Of a stretch of 64,000 nt of DNA, positions 63,581 through 64,000 are shown piece by piece. Origin of the DNA: Pseudomonas putida. Lineage in GTDB: Bacteria; Pseudomonadota; Gammaproteobacteria; Pseudomonadales; Pseudomonadaceae. Location of the stretch: the NCBI RefSeq assembly GCF_026625125.1, contig NZ_CP113097.1, positions 5,380,001-5,444,000 on the forward strand. The letters are read 5' to 3'. Under the pieces are notes generated by a model that searched no databases, had not been told where the DNA came from, and saw nothing but the letters and a program-made list of their open reading frames with translations. The translations under genes were made by a program, and so were the position numbers. How positions within the stretch are numbered: the stretch's first letter is position 1; each line of letters opens with the position of its first letter.

Positions 63581-64000
63581 CAGCGGGCCTCTTTTTCACG
63601 ACGGCGTTGTGTCAGCCGCTGCAACCAGGTGCCAACCAGCGCGCTGTCGGCCGGCAGGGCAAGGTAGGCAGCCAGCAGCGTGCGCACCTGCGCTTCGCTC
63701 CAGGCCGGGGCGCGGCGCAGCAGCGGCTCCAGGTCCTTCAGGCGGTCGCGCATGCCGAACAGCAGTGGCCGGGTCTTTTCCAGGTCGATCAGTTGCGCGT
63801 CCCAGCCTTCGCGGCGCTGGCGCAGGAAGATGTGCTTGGGGTAGAAGCAGCCGTGCACCTGGCCGGCGCTGTGCAGCGTGCGCGCCAGCTGGCCACAGGC
63901 CTGGAGGATACCGTTGCGCTGAGCGTCACCGAGCTGCGGCCATTGGCCCAGCAGGCTTTCCAGGTCGCTCCAGTCATCCAGCGCACGGGTGAGCAGAATC
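63580..64000 (-). CDS. LPS core kinase-family protein (5' end outside window), wapQ-like
   Basis: The last 140 codons of a minus-strand gene that enters from the right window edge: DDWSDLESLLGQWPQLGDA, then HSAGQVHGCFYPKHIFLRQ and DAQLIDLEKTRPLLFGM. HGCFYPKHIFL and LIDLEKTR are the kinase catalytic loop and DFG-like metal motif of the small LPS kinases (WapQ/RfaP type, about 240-250 residues). It ends at 63580 with TGATG coupling to the next gene. The 5' third is not visible. Confidence 0.85.
   Translation of the reverse strand, partial: ILLTRALDDWSDLESLLGQWPQLGDAQRNGILQACGQLARTLHSAGQVHGCFYPKHIFLRQRREGWDAQLIDLEKTRPLLFGMRDRLKDLEPLLRRAPAWSEAQVRTLLAAYLALPADSALVGTWLQRLTQRRREKEAR

Overview
The window is chromosomal DNA of a fluorescent Pseudomonas, most likely of the P. 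putida group. The evidence is high GC, the order of the housekeeping loci (tsaD / rpsU-dnaG-rpoD, davBA beside pqqFABCDE, bioBFHCD, glcB, fecIR-type iron genes, LPS core kinases) and P. putida-type REP palindromes. I recognise this order, as a mirror image, from P. putida KT2440 from memory; no database search was possible. Almost everything is ordinary core genome. The only clearly accessory segments are a decayed island beside a tRNA (about 16.6-18.5 kb) and a large polymorphic-toxin-like gene (59.4-62.2 kb).

Layout. 0-4.2 kb: the stress operon prkA (5' part outside the window), yeaH and spoVR/ycgB. 4.3-8.0 kb: cca converging on folB-folK, then plsY converging on tsaD. 8.2-12.6 kb: the macromolecular-synthesis operon rpsU-dnaG-rpoD. 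12.7-16.5 kb: a membrane sensor with SBP_3, four PAS, GGDEF and EAL domains. 16.5-18.5 kb: a CAU-anticodon tRNA (Ile2 by its acceptor stem), a truncated tyrosine integrase, a small mobile-element-type ORF, an intact Fic protein with its own repeat operator, and the first 24 codons of a type I restriction hsdM whose start codon has become AGG. 18.5-22.3 kb: a hexapeptide acetyltransferase, an Lrp-family regulator and davBA (lysine to 5-aminovalerate). 22.3-29.8 kb: pqqF-pqqA-pqqBCDE plus an S9 peptidase. 29.8-32.7 kb: a tiny YqaE/PMP3 membrane protein, a class III aminotransferase and a divergent LysR regulator. 32.9-38.1 kb: two DmdC-like acyl-CoA dehydrogenases flanking a membrane diguanylate cyclase, one with a PsrA-type operator. 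38.4-44.9 kb: a mini flagellar-rod-like protein, bioBFHCD with a BirA operator, comF and modE. 45.0-50.3 kb: srkA, rarD, a gcvR-like ACT protein and glcB. 50.4-53.7 kb: a lone receiver protein, then a cNMP/CBS/nucleotidyltransferase protein coupled to a DnaQ-type exonuclease. 53.8-59.3 kb: ECF sigma, FecR, siderophore receptor, PepSY membrane protein and a small membrane protein. 59.4-62.2 kb: the DUF6543-like protein. 62.1-64.0 kb: two LPS-core kinase-family genes, the second running off the window.

The most distinctive observations are the decayed tRNA-linked Fic/type I restriction island, with a surviving Fic gene and three-copy operator; the BirA operator that contains the bio -35 box and overlaps the start of comF; a PsrA-type palindrome upstream of one acyl-CoA dehydrogenase; two consensus DnaA boxes far from any replication gene; and a toxin-family gene whose 3' end reads antisense into a core LPS kinase gene. 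I did not find a CRISPR array, an intact prophage or an insertion sequence.
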